Shown: one piece after another, positions 35,055-45,158 of the stretch
Layout: each line of letters starts with the position of its first letter
How positions within the stretch are numbered: position 1 is the first letter of the stretch
Assembly: GCA_011799875.1 (NCBI GenBank)
Contig: CM022298.1
Span: 259,401,757-259,465,756, forward strand
Direction: 5' to 3'
DNA length: 64,000 nt
DNA from: Thinopyrum elongatum
Taxonomy: Eukaryota; Streptophyta; Magnoliopsida; Poales; Poaceae
Translations under genes and position numbers: made by a program
The notes under the pieces: model-generated
Seen by the model: only the letters and a program-made list of their open reading frames with translations
Told to the model about the DNA's origin: nothing
The model's database searches: none

Positions 35055-38000
35055 CTAGGCGGACGGCCCCTCGGGTTGCACGGACTGGTCGGCGGTAGGC
35101 ATAGCTTCGGCTGGTGGGGCTTCCGGCTGCGGAGTCTCGGCCTGGCGATCGGCAGCGGCTGACGTGGTCTTCGGCTGGTCGCTAGTCGGCGCAGGGTTGG
35201 GCCGAGTACGGCTGGTAGCTCCGTCGTCTGGTGAGACGCAGCCGCCTTCCTTGTCCTCGTCGCCCTCGTCGCCTTCGTCGCTGGAGCCGATCTCCTCCGC
35301 CGAGTCCTCCCCGTCCGACGGGTTTAGACCGAACCAGGACGGAGGAAACACGGCGCCGTCATCTCCCCGCTCCGGGACGAAGACGTCGACATCAGCATAG
35401 TCGGCGATGGCCGCCGCGCGGACGGCGATGTCCTCGTGCTCCGCTGCCAGCTCCGGCAGCGCCTCTTGGCGAAAGGTCGTCAGCTGCGCCAAGCGCACGC
35501 CGGGGTACCAGGCCTTGATGAACTCTAGAGCCTTTGCAGCCCCGGACCGCGCCGCGGAGCTCTTCCAGGCTTCAATCCGGCTCGCCACCACCTCCACCCA
35601 ATCGGCCGTCCGATTGGGAGTCCGCGGGATCTGAGCACCCGGCCACAAGCTTTCCAAGACCTGCGACCCGGCGCGCTGAAGCTGGCAGAGCAGGCAGCGC
35701 GTGGGCTCGAGGCGCATCCGGACGGCCGTGAGTTGTTCGCCCATGGTCCGAGGCCGGTCCTGCGCGATCTCCTTGCCCTCCCGCCTTTGCTCCTTGTGCT
35801 GGGCCTCGATGGCCATGCAGACAGAGACGGAGTAGCCCGGGAGGAACTCTGCTCAAGAAGAAGACAAAGATGTCAGAGGCCGGCTTCCAGCAACAGCCGA
35901 CAGCTAACAATCAGCAACCCACAACCCGGAGAAGAGAGACGCACCGTCAAGCATGTCCTCAATCATGGAGTAGCCGTCATCGAGGAGCTTCTCCCTCTTG
36001 GCCCAGTCCGAGCGTTGAGTCTCGAACTCGGCCGTCAGGTGCTCTTCTTCCGCCTCCAGCATCCGGACCAGGTTCGTGTGGCATTCGGCCAGCTCCGCCA
36101 GCTCCTTCTCCAGCCGACCGCGAGCCGCGGCCGCCTGGTCGTGCTCCTGCCTCAAAACCTGGAGCTGGCCCTCGAGCTCGGCCACGCGCTCCCTCAACTG
36201 GGCGGCGGCCGCTGCAAGAAGAAGACAGAAATCATCATCATCTACTTCGACAAAAACGAAAACAAGCCTACAGAAAAGATCTGGCCTGACTGCTCAACAG
36301 TGAGCCCGAATCTCGGGGGCTACACCCAGTGAGTGCGCTGGCGCGCCCCCACTGAAAGTCGGCTTACTTACTTTGGCTCTGAGCCAGCTTAGTAGTCCGG
36401 GTGGTGAGCATCCGGTTCTGCGTGTTGTACGCGGCCGCCTGCATGTTGTGGTAGTCCTGCAACAGCAGCAAGCATTTCAGCCAAAGAAAAGAACACCTTG
36501 GAGTTCCAACCCGCCTGCTCAGCAAACGGCTCAGAACTTGGGGGCTACACCCAGTGGGTGCGCTGGCGCGCCCCCACGGAAGATTACAAGACAAAAATAT
36601 AGCAAAATAAGGTGTACGTACCCGGACGGCCGACCGCGTCGCCAACAGCTCCTCCCTCGCCCTCTGCAGAGTGGCGTTCTGGGCGAGGAACCGGTCCTCC
36701 AGGTCGCGAACCTCTAGGTTCAAGGCGGCCGAGCTGGTCCCCGCGAGCTCGAGGCCGCAGCCTCCACCTGCCGCCTGGGCTCCGATGTCGCCCGCGTCGC
36801 ACGCCGGCGCGCAGGAGCGCGCGCCACCAAGGCCTGGCGCGCCGCCTGCCCGGCGCCGGCTGGTGGTACCTCTGGCTGGTTGGGCTCGCCGCTTCCTCGT
36901 CCGCCGGCATCCGGCGTGCGCTGGGTCTCCTCCACCTCCGGGATGACGGTGTCGGGGACCACAAGCTCTGGCACCTACTGGTCGGCCCCAGCCGCCCCAG
37001 GCGGCGTCTGGTTCTCCACCGTCTCCACCTCCGGCTGTTCAAGGGTGACGGTCTCCGGGACCTCGCCACCAGCCGGATCCGCCGTCACCTTGGAGTCGGC
37101 CTTCGCCTGCACCTTGGTCGCGGCCTCCGCCTGTGCCTTCGTCGCCGCATCCACCTCCGCTAACGCCGCGGCCCGGGCCTCCACCTGCGCCGCCTCCTCC
37201 GCCTAGGCATCGGCCCGCGCCTTCTCCGCGGCCTCCTGCGCCTCATGCGCGTTCTTCTCCTGTGCCTCCCGGAGGGCAGCAGCCGGATCCGGACGCCGAG
37301 CATCCGCGGAGCTGTCCATTGAGTCCATCAGCGAGGCGGATGAAGCCCGCGTGACGGCAAAGGCCGTCCTGTTCAACCAGAAATCAAAGATGAGGAAACA
37401 CCCCAAGAAAGAAGGAAAACATGAAGTCAGAGCAGCAAGTGCGCTTACCCGGACATGAGCGGCATGGGTTTGGGCCCCTTCCAGGTGGCGGCCACCTTCT
37501 GGGCCTCGTGCCGCCTGGTGGCATCCGCCTGTTTGGCCTTCTTGACCAGGTGGCTGCCGTACCTCCCCGCCAGGCGGCGCTTGTGCCCACCGGGTGCAGC
37601 TGCCGGCCGTGGCGTAGAGGTTCTGGCTCCTGTTCCCGCGCCCCCCTAGGCAGGTGCCGCTCCTCGTCGCCTTCGTCGTCGTCCGACCAAGCCCGGACAT
37701 CGACGATTCCTCCTCCGCCGCCTCCTACGGAGCCGCCCGCTTCGGGACCACCTGCTCCTCCGCCGCCTCCTGCGGAGCTGCCTGCCTCGGGTCCACCTGC
37801 TCCTCCGCCGCCTCCTCCAGCGACCTCCTCGTCGCCACCTTCCTCCATGGCAGCTGCCCCCAGCTCGGGATCATCGGCATAGCTATCCTCGCGGTCCGAC
37901 ATCCACTCTTGACCAGGAGCCGGCGTGCCTTGGCCCATGAAGCGCTGCCACAAAAAGCCGACTGGTCAAGACGGAGGGACGAAGAATATTGTGAATAAAG

Positions 38001-38821
38001 TAGCTGGATCTGGTACTTACCGCTGGAGGGGGGTTGGCCCGACTGTAAGGCTCCTTGCCGATACGCCACTCTGCCTCGCTGAGCTAGCAGTTGGAGATGT
38101 CGTTGACATGGCGGACCACCTCCACCCGACGCATGATGAAGCCGGCCAGCAGGTCGGCCGGCTTGAGCCCCTCCCGGCTTGTCATCTTCTCCAGCCGGGC
38201 GAGGACGCTGACGATAGGGCCCGACAGGGGGCGCTTGGGCGGCTGCCGTTGCCAGTTGTCGCGTGACCCAGCAGGCGGCCCGGGCACGTAGGCCGGTAGG
38301 TTGATGTAGTCGACGTTCCAGAGATTCCGGACGTAGAAGTATGACTTCTGCCAAAGCTTGGCTGACTCGTGAAGAGGGGTCGACGGGAAGCGCATGCCAC
38401 CTCCTGAGCGCCTCATGGCCACACACGCCCCACACTGGGCCGGCTCCTCCTTCGCCAACGTACCTAACTTGAGGTAGAAGAACCTACCCCAGAGCTCGAT
38501 AGTCGAGAAGACGCCGAGGTATCCCTCACAGAAAGTAACGAAGGCGAAGAGGCACACCACCATGTCGGGGGTGAGGTGGTGCGGCTGCAGTCGGTAGAAG
38601 TGGAGAAACTCTCAGAAGAAGCCGCTGGCCGGGAGCGCCAAGCCGCGGAGGAAGTGAGCGCGGAAGACAACGTACTCGCCGGGCTCCGGCCGCGGCGAGA
38701 TCTCCGGCTCGGGGGGAATGCACATGCCCACATTGTCGGAGCGAGGCACCCTCCGCGTCGCGCGGAGGAAGTCGATGTGGTCATCGTGGACATTAGACCC
38801 TAGCCATCCGCTTTTCGCCAT
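35055..38821 (-). pseudogene. RLG-E antisense gene, putative gypsy-type transposon protein, about six exons
   Basis: ATG at 38821 (MAKSGWLGSNV). Proposed exons on minus: 38821-38021 (donor GTAAGT), 37944-37449 (acceptor GGCAG, donor GTAAGC), 37368 to about 36622 (acceptor AACAG, donor GTACGT), about 36456-36374, about 36213-35944, and about 35851-35055. Exon 1 carries the domain shared with RLG-B and C (FRAHFLRGLALPASGFF, HHLTPDMVVCLFAF, IELWGRFFYLKLGTL). Exon 2 has an acidic/glycine-rich stretch and a basic tail, and exons 3 and 5 are coiled-coil-like (LEGQLQVLRQEHDQ). The last exon has GLNPSDGEDSAEEIGSSDE. Defects: a TGA after SGFF that fits CGA-to-TGA, a frameshift in exon 2 and stops in exon 3. 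Its role is unknown; similarity is to the 'putative gypsy type transposon' family. Confidence 0.75.
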
Positions 38822-39080
38822 GGCGCAGGGACGGCAAGGAGGAGCTTGATGGAGAAGAAGATGATGGGCATTGCGGCGACGGAGAAGAAGATGATGGGCG
38901 ACGCGGCGACGACCCGAGGCAGTGGAGCGGCAACCACGGCTAGGCGACAGCGACAAGGGAGGAAACTGTGGAAGCACTTCGCCGGCGGCGGAGCAGCACC
39001 GCGGAAGCAACGGCGAAGGGAGAAGAGAGAGTGGGGAGGGGGCGCGCGTGCGTTCTGCCGCCCCTCCTCCTCCTCCCCCT

Positions 39081-39090
39081 CTTTATAGCC
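39081..39090 (-). promoter_or_regulatory. TATA box of RLG-E antisense gene
   Basis: On minus GGCTATAAAG, about 260 bp upstream of the ATG at 38821, followed downstream by a pyrimidine/purine-rich leader. It lies inside the element just ahead of the 3' LTR, so antisense transcription would start internally. Confidence 0.5.
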
Positions 39091-39515
39091 AGCGGAGGTG
39101 AAGCCGAGATGACGTGGGGGCATGGGATTAACTGCGCCCCACGCCCTGCATGACCCCACGTATTCCGCACAGTTATGGCGCAGTTAATGCGCCGCATAAG
39201 GGCAACCGCCCGCCTCAGTCGCTGCGGATCCGCGCGCGGGCCGAGGCCCTGTAGTGGCGGGCCCCAGCATGCGGCGACATCTCATCGCGCGCGTGGGCTG
39301 GCAGGCCGGCCTGGCCTGCGGGCGCCACGTGGCACGCGTACGGCGGGCGGCGCCGCCCCGACTCCCGCCTGTCGACTCGAATTCCACCAGGCGGCCGCGG
39401 CCGTGGCCGGCTCCTAGCGTCCGGCTCCTCCCAGCCGGACGGAGCAGAAGGCGGAAGACCACTCGAAGGGGAAACTGCTGAGGCCCTCCGACTGCGAAAG
39501 CCGTAGAACCTCACC

Positions 39516-39530
39516 AGCTTCGGGGACTAC
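39516..39530 (+). other. RLG-E polypurine tract
   Basis: AGCTTCGGGGACTAC precedes the 3' LTR. The CGGGGAC core matches the tracts of RLG-B (minus) and RLG-D. Confidence 0.6.
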
Positions 39531-40522
39531 TGTCAGGGGGATAGACCCCGGGTAGCCTCATCAGCACTTAACCGTATTTCAAGAGATCGGGGCTGGCCAA
39601 GCCCCTCAGTCTGACTAGTCGTAAGACCGGCCTCCGGGGCCGGACGGGACCGGAGGGCTGCCTACTAGAAGACGGTGGGCCCCAAGAAAGTGGCTGAAGC
39701 TAGAAGGCCGCCTGTTAGAAGATGGCGCGTTCCAGAAGACGATGTACCCCGGAAGATGGCGCACTCCAGAAGGCGGCAAGGGTACAGGCCGGCAACTAGC
39801 AGGCAGCCTGTCCCCTCCCTAGGAGTTTGAGCCCGACCAGGAGACAAGCTGGGGCATGGCCACAGTGTGTCATGCCTCCCCCAAATCACGGCCGCATGGC
39901 TACAGTAGGCGCCACCAGGCGGCCGCCGACCCGCCCGGCGCGGCGCTGTATTCATGGCGCGGCCAACACGGCCTCCGTCAGCACGGACAGCGCCACAGTG
40001 AAGAGCCGTCAGCGGGGCCCGCAGGCGGTGGGCCCCACCTATCGGTCGGTTCCTCAGCAGCCGGCAGGGCCCAGCTGAGGTGGGCCCCAGCAGCCGGCGG
40101 AGGACTCGGCCCCCATAGACACTGGCAGTCGGGGCCTACCACTCGGCCATATTACCATTGTACCCCTGGGGGGTTAGCCTATAAAACCCCCCAGGTCACA
40201 CCCATGCAAGGGGTTCCCCGCATGTTCCACCTCAGTTCTACACACACCATAGCCAGGGGGAGGAGAGAGTTAGCCTTGCCCTTCTTCCTCCTCTGGCCGA
40301 ACAGCTCTAGGAGCACCATTGTACTCTTTGCTTCATAGTGATCATGCGGAGACCCCGCAGAGCAGGAGTAGGGGTTTCATCTCTTAGGAGAGCCCTGAAC
40401 CTGGGTAGATCTCATGTCCGTCTAAGCTTGTGCCCACTCCCGCTTCCAGGACCCGATGACGATCTCATGGCCCCAACCATGATAAGCCACCCCCTGGCAT
40501 CTGTCGAGATATTACCACGACA
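39531..40522 (+). repeat. RLG-E 3' LTR
   Basis: 992 bp from TGTCAGGGGGATAGACCCC to ACCACGACA. Homologous to 26886-27878 with many transitions, mainly G/A and C/T. Confidence 0.95.
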
Positions 40523-40527
40523 TACTG
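40523..40527. repeat. Target-site duplication TACTG, right of RLG-E
   Basis: Matches 26881-26885. RLG-D RT resumes here at TACTGCTTC. Confidence 0.95.
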
Positions 40528-41578
40528 CTTCGTACGGATGCCCTTCGGGTTGAAGAGCGCCGGATCTACTTTTGCAAGAGCAGTACAGATTGGCTTTGAG
40601 TCCCAACTACACAGAAACGTTGAAGCTTACATGGATGATATTGTGGTCAAGACCAAGGGACAGATCAACCCTCATCCAAGATTTGGAAGAAACCTTTGCT
40701 AATCTGCGTAAGATCAACTTGAAGTTGAACCCGGAGAAGTGTGTGTTTGGCGTCCCCTCCGGCAAGCTACTTGGCTTCTTTGTGTCCCATCAGGGGATAG
40801 AGGCCAACCCCGACAAGATCAAGGCTATCGAGCAGATTCAAGCACCCAAGACAGTTAAGGACATGAGGCGTTTGACTGGATGTGTTACCATGCTTAGCAG
40901 GTTCATTTCCAAGTCTGCCGAGCGTGCCTTGCCGTTCTTGAAAATCTTGAAGAAGGCAGGGCCTATGGAGTGGACCCCGGAGGTAGACGCCGCGCTACAA
41001 GATTTGAAGACCTATCTCTCCTTTGTGCCCACTTTGGTCGCTCCCAAACCACAAGAGCCGTTGCTGCTATACTTAGCGGCAACCAATCAAGTGGTTAGTG
41101 CAGCACTCGTGGCGCAGCGGGAAGTAGATGAAGCGGCAGCTACCATCGTCCCCTCTGGTGAACGAAGTGAACCCATCCCGGCAAGACCAGATTCAGTCCA
41201 AAGCGAAGAAAGGCAGGGCAGTGGAAGCAATTCTATGGTCGCGGCAAAGAAGAAAGTGGTGCAGCGCCCAGTGTTCTTCGTCAACTCCATATTACAGGGG
41301 GCTAGGTCAAGGTACTCTGACGTGCAAAAGTTGATTTTTGGCCTCATCATGGCCTCAAGGAAACTGCGCCACTACTTCCAAGCCCATGAGATCACGGTTC
41401 TCACCCACTTCCCCTTGTAACGCATACTCCGGAACCCTGAGGCCACCGGCAGGATTGTGGAATGGGCTTTGGAGTTGTCCAGCTTTGGTTTAAAGTTTGA
41501 AAACACATCAACCATTCAGAGCAGAGCACTAGCAGAATTCATTGCAGAGTGGATGCCAACCCCTGATGAAGAAGGGTA
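40523..41578 (+). pseudogene. RLG-D RT C-terminal half; RNase H absent
   Basis: RT continues after RLG-E: VRMPFGLKSAG, YMDDIVVKT (catalytic pair, about 40625), FVSHQGIEANPDKIKAIEQI, MEWTPEVDAALQDLK. A one-base shift lies just after the YMDD box. The connection region follows (ASRKLRHYFQAHEI), with a TAA at about 41420, then EWMPTPDEEG and a TAG at 41577. In RLG-H this point is followed by 218 codons holding RNase H; here the sequence jumps directly to the pre-integrase linker (EPQAPTWAQHIVHFLQ). Confidence 0.85.
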
Positions 41579-41704
41579 GGAGACAGTTATCCTCGTTGCT
41601 GAGCCCCAGGCTCCTACTTGGGCGCAGCACATAGTCCATTTCCTCCAAACTGGAAAACTTCCCGAAGAGCAAAAAAAAGCTGAAAGAGTAGCCGGAGGGC
41701 CAAC

Positions 41705-42853
41705 ATGTATCAGTTCGTTGATGACACACTGTACAGAAGAAGGCCCAACGGTGTGAAATTGAAGTGCATTTACCGGGAGGAAGGAAAGGAACTGTCGGCT
41801 GAAATACACAAGGGTATGTGTGGCTCACACATTGGATCGAGGGCTCTGGTTGGAAAAGCCTTCCGGCAAGGATTTTACTGTCCCACGACCCTCCAAGATG
41901 CAGTTCAGTTGGTCACCAAATGTGAAGCCTGCCAGTTCAATTCCAAGAATATCCATCTGCCTGCCCAAGCTCTTCAGACAATCCCTTTGTCATGGCCATT
42001 TTTGGTATGGCGGCTCAACATCTTGGGCCCCTTCCACCGTGCTACCGGGGGCTTTGAATTCTTGTTCATTGCAATCGACAAGTTTGCAAAGTGGTCAGAA
42101 GTAGAGCCCGTGAGAAAGGTGACTGCTCAGTCACCTATCAAGTTCTTGAAAGGATTGGTGTGCCGCTTCGGGGTCCCTGCCCGAATCATCAGTGACAATG
42201 GCACCCAATTCATGAGCCACACATTCATGCAATATGTTCATGCCCTCGGAAGCAAAATCTCATTCACCTCTGTCGCTCATCCAAGGAGCAACGGGCAAGC
42301 TGAGAGGGCGAACGCTGAAGTGTTGAGAGGACTCAAGACAAGAACATTTGATAAGCTGCTGAAGTGTGGCAGGCAATGGATCGATGAGCTGCCGGTGGTT
42401 CTTTGGTCCCTTAGAACGACACCAAATCAAGCTACCTGGCAGACTCCCTTCTCCCTAGTCTATGGAGCAGAATCAGTTATCCCCACAGAACTCATTTATG
42501 GGTCACCTCGAGTGCTTGCCTATGATGAAGTGGCGCAAGAACAGCACCGGCGTGACGACGCTGTGCTACTCAAGGAGAACCGTCTCCGGGCTGCTACATG
42601 CGCTACACCCTACCACCAAGCCCTTCGTCGCTATCACAGCCACAGGGTTCATGCCCGGAGTTTTGAGGAAGGCTACCTTGTCCATAGGCGTGTTCAGTCC
42701 GCCAAGGGTACAAACAAGTTGACGCTGAAGTGGGAAGGCCCTTACCTGGTAGTACGAGTCACCAGACCTGGTGCAGTCCATCTGGAGACCGGAGATGGCA
42801 TTCAATTGGAAAACTCATGGCACATTGAGCATCTCCGTAATTTCTACCGATAA
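41705..42853 (+). CDS. RLG-D integrase, open frame with a substituted catalytic Asp
   Basis: An uninterrupted 382-codon frame starting in YQFVDDTLY and ending HLRNFYR. It has the HHCC zinc finger (HKGMCGSHIGSRALVGKAF to CEACQF), the rve catalytic core and a chromodomain-less C-terminal domain (WEGPYLVVRVTRPG). The first catalytic position reads RLNILGPF where RLG-A and H have GLDILGPF, so Asp is replaced by Asn (GAC to AAC would suffice). The second (SDNGTQF) and the Glu (GQAERAN) are present. As the frame begins after upstream stops, it could only be made by internal initiation. Function in strand transfer is probably lost. Confidence 0.85.
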   Translation: MYQFVDDTLYRRRPNGVKLKCIYREEGKELSAEIHKGMCGSHIGSRALVGKAFRQGFYCPTTLQDAVQLVTKCEACQFNSKNIHLPAQALQTIPLSWPFLVWRLNILGPFHRATGGFEFLFIAIDKFAKWSEVEPVRKVTAQSPIKFLKGLVCRFGVPARIISDNGTQFMSHTFMQYVHALGSKISFTSVAHPRSNGQAERANAEVLRGLKTRTFDKLLKCGRQWIDELPVVLWSLRTTPNQATWQTPFSLVYGAESVIPTELIYGSPRVLAYDEVAQEQHRRDDAVLLKENRLRAATCATPYHQALRRYHSHRVHARSFEEGYLVHRRVQSAKGTNKLTLKWEGPYLVVRVTRPGAVHLETGDGIQLENSWHIEHLRNFYR

Positions 42854-43830
42854 GGCACGGCTGTCGGCCTCTGCCCGGCAGCCACCCTTTTATATAGGCC
42901 TTGCCGATGCTGCATGTAACCCCTTGTGCAAAGCCAGGCGCAGACCCTGAGCAATAGAGAAATAAACGAAGCGCTGGGGCCCCCCCGAAACTTGCATGCA
43001 TACATAAGCATATCATGAGCATAGCATGGTCATGTAGATCAGATCGCACATGGCATCATTTTCATTTGCACTAGGTTGCATGGATATTATCATGGACTTG
43101 GTCTCGAAGAAGAGAAGAGAAGACAAGCCTATGTCGCGATCCCCAGCAAGCCAAACAGATAAGTTTCATCTCTTATCCATACATGTTCTGTGAAGAGAAA
43201 CTTGTGCATATGAAAACCTCGCCACCTTCGACTCGAACGTTGCTTCGGTCAGGATGGTTGTAGTGGCCTTTCGCGGAAAAGATTTGGTGGGGGCTGGTCC
43301 CTCCCTATGGTTTGTGCCCGGCAGGCCTAGCCCCGCGGCAACAAACTGATGGTACCGGCAGGATAGCCTACCGGGGAAAACTTGTTTACTTTAATGTATA
43401 GAGGCATTTCACCTCTGCATGGATATGTTACATGCACAAGTACCCGGTGAGGCTTATCTTTTTCATTAATATGCTGATTAACAAGTACAAATCTTACAAA
43501 ACACAGACATGGATAAAGAATATTACATGATTTCGACTAAAGTTTGGCAAATGCCTACATATTTTAGATTGAAAAAAGATAAGTGCCCCGTGATGCCCTT
43601 TCTTGTCCCTCTCCTCCTAGGCACTGCAGTGGGAGGCAAAGAGGGCGAAAAGAGCACCTGGGCAGAGCCCAGCCTGACCCCGTCAGGCCCTTTGGAAAGG
43701 AGCCTGGCCTGGGTGGGACGGCGCAGGCGAAGGTGATGGTGAAGAGATCAGCAGAGATGACCCACCAGCCGCCACAACCAGGGCCAGCAGGACGCGGCAA
43801 GGCGAACGGAGTAGCAGCCCGCAAGGAAGC
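42854..43830. other. RLG-D spacer between integrase and antisense gene
   Basis: No gene visible. The same spacer follows integrase in RLG-H from 63178, including CACCCTTTT.TA.A.GCCTTGCC and TTTTTCATTAATATGCTGAT. It probably includes the 3' untranslated parts of both the sense pol and the antisense gene. Confidence 0.6.
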
Positions 43831-44614
43831 CTACCGGCGTCCAGCTGGAACGTTACTGGAGGAGCCCGGGGCACCACTCCCACCTCTGCATCCAACTCCC
43901 CGGTAGATCACCTTGCCGGGAAAGGAGTGCAGGTGCAGATATTGGTGCCCCTGGCCTGACGGTGATGGTCGAGCTGGTGTCCAGCCGGAGTCGAAGCCGT
44001 CGTCCTCCACATCGGCGCCGTCGTCATCACCATCACTATCCTCCTCGTCGCTTTCACTCGAGGAGGAGCTCTCGTCATCGGTCGAGCTCTCCGCGCAGCA
44101 CCCTAAGCAAGCACCCGAGCACCCAAAGGCCTTGATGGAGAGCAGGTCAGCCTCCATTAATTTAAAATGGAGGATGTGCAAAGGTCTTCCAGCCGCATCG
44201 GAAGAACATGAAATGAGGGGCAGGAAAATCCAGATCCACCCGCATGCCGCCGTTCCCGCAACCCCTCATGTGCAGCTTCAATGCACGCGGCTGTTCGAGC
44301 TCCATCGCCCTCGCGAATGGAGTGGGGAGACAGAGGCCGCCGTGCGGAGGCTTGTACAATCTGATGATGAACTCCAGGGGTTGGTGTCCAACATGGCCTT
44401 CCATCGGGGGAGGGGCAGCCGGTGGCGGCACAATCACAGTGTCACCCCGTCCTCCTCGGCCCCGCGTGCCACGACGACCACGACCTCGGCCCCTCCCACC
44501 TCCTCTCGCGCTGGGCTCTGCCCCCGCATCTTCGGAGGGAGGAGGGAGACGCTTTCGAGTAGAAGTTCTCGTCACCGCCACTGGAGCAGCGCCGCGCCCC
44601 TGACCTCTCGCCAT
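43831..44614 (-). pseudogene. RLG-D antisense gene: RG-rich N-terminus plus B3-like domain
   Basis: ATG at 44614 (MARGQGRGAAPVAV), behind a TATA box about 70 bp upstream. Residues about 35-60 are Gly/Arg-rich (GGGRGRGRGRRGTRGRGG), which suggests nucleic-acid binding. It then reads ALKLHMRGCGNGGMRVDLDF and FMFFRCGWKTFA, followed in another frame by ILHFKLMEADLLSIKAFG: a GW..FA segment and an FKL..ADLL.VK strand spaced as in plant B3 domains. The codons between (normally a helix and an EG turn) seem deleted, causing the frameshift near 44170. The C-terminus is a Ser/Asp/Glu-rich acidic tail (SSSSSESDEEDSDGDDDG), ending at 43831. It is antisense to pol and lies between integrase and the 3' LTR. 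The B3 call is by pattern only. Confidence 0.55.
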
Positions 44615-44683
44615 GGTGAGCGAGGACTGCTGCAGGAATGGAAGGAGAAGGATGTGTGGAAAAATGCCTTGCCCCACATTCCC

Positions 44684-44693
44684 TTTTTATAGG
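44684..44693 (-). promoter_or_regulatory. TATA box of RLG-D antisense gene
   Basis: On minus CCTATAAAAA, about 75 bp ahead of the ATG at 44614. The short distance and good consensus make this the clearest of the antisense promoters. Confidence 0.65.
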
Positions 44694-45143
44694 CAAGCGG
44701 GGCAGGGGGCTAGATATTTCCATGAAGGTAGCCACCCCGTTCGTCCAGTCCGGCTCCTCCTCACCATTAACGGCTCGAGGAATCAAGGCCGACCCCCTAC
44801 ACCAATCCGCGACGCCTGTCTTTCTGTCACGGCGCTCATTCCCGCGCCCTCCACATCCACCACCAATTTGCGCAGTGCATGCAATACACATGGCGGAGGC
44901 ACTTGGGGCAGGAAAGATAATGGGGTGGCGGTTACCGCCCCGTGAACATGGGTACCCCACGGATCTTGGCCCATTATCTCTACCACTACAATTGGCGTTA
45001 TGCGACGCGCGGGAGAACCAGAAACTGACCTGGGGTCAGGTTAATGAAGAAGCAAAGAAGATCTCAAAGGACAAGCAACTGCTACCCTCTTGCCTATGCA
45101 CTGGATAGGGCCTACCCCGACGACGCCCGGCAGCGCGTTGGCC

Positions 45144-45158
45144 AGGCCCGGGGACTCC
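45144..45158 (+). other. RLG-D polypurine tract
   Basis: GGCCCGGGGACTCC-type sequence directly before the 3' LTR. It shares CGGGGACT with the RLG-E tract. Confidence 0.55.

Larger units (their letters stand above)
26886..40522 (+). mobile_element. RLG-E: complete 13.6-kb gypsy element with antisense gene
   Basis: Two LTRs of about 992 bp, perfect TACTG duplication, primer-binding site and polypurine tract. Order on plus: gag, protease, RT, RNase H, integrase (to 34319). A six-exon gene runs on minus at 38821-35055. Its LTR pair looks more diverged than that of RLG-B (about 7% over the first 340 bp by eye), so it is probably the older insertion. It lies inside RLG-D RT. Confidence 0.95.

Noticed and set aside
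43509..43906. Plus-strand frames after RLG-D integrase
   Set aside because: They overlap the antisense gene and its spacer. The equivalent sequence in RLG-H (from 63178) gives no matching conserved frame.
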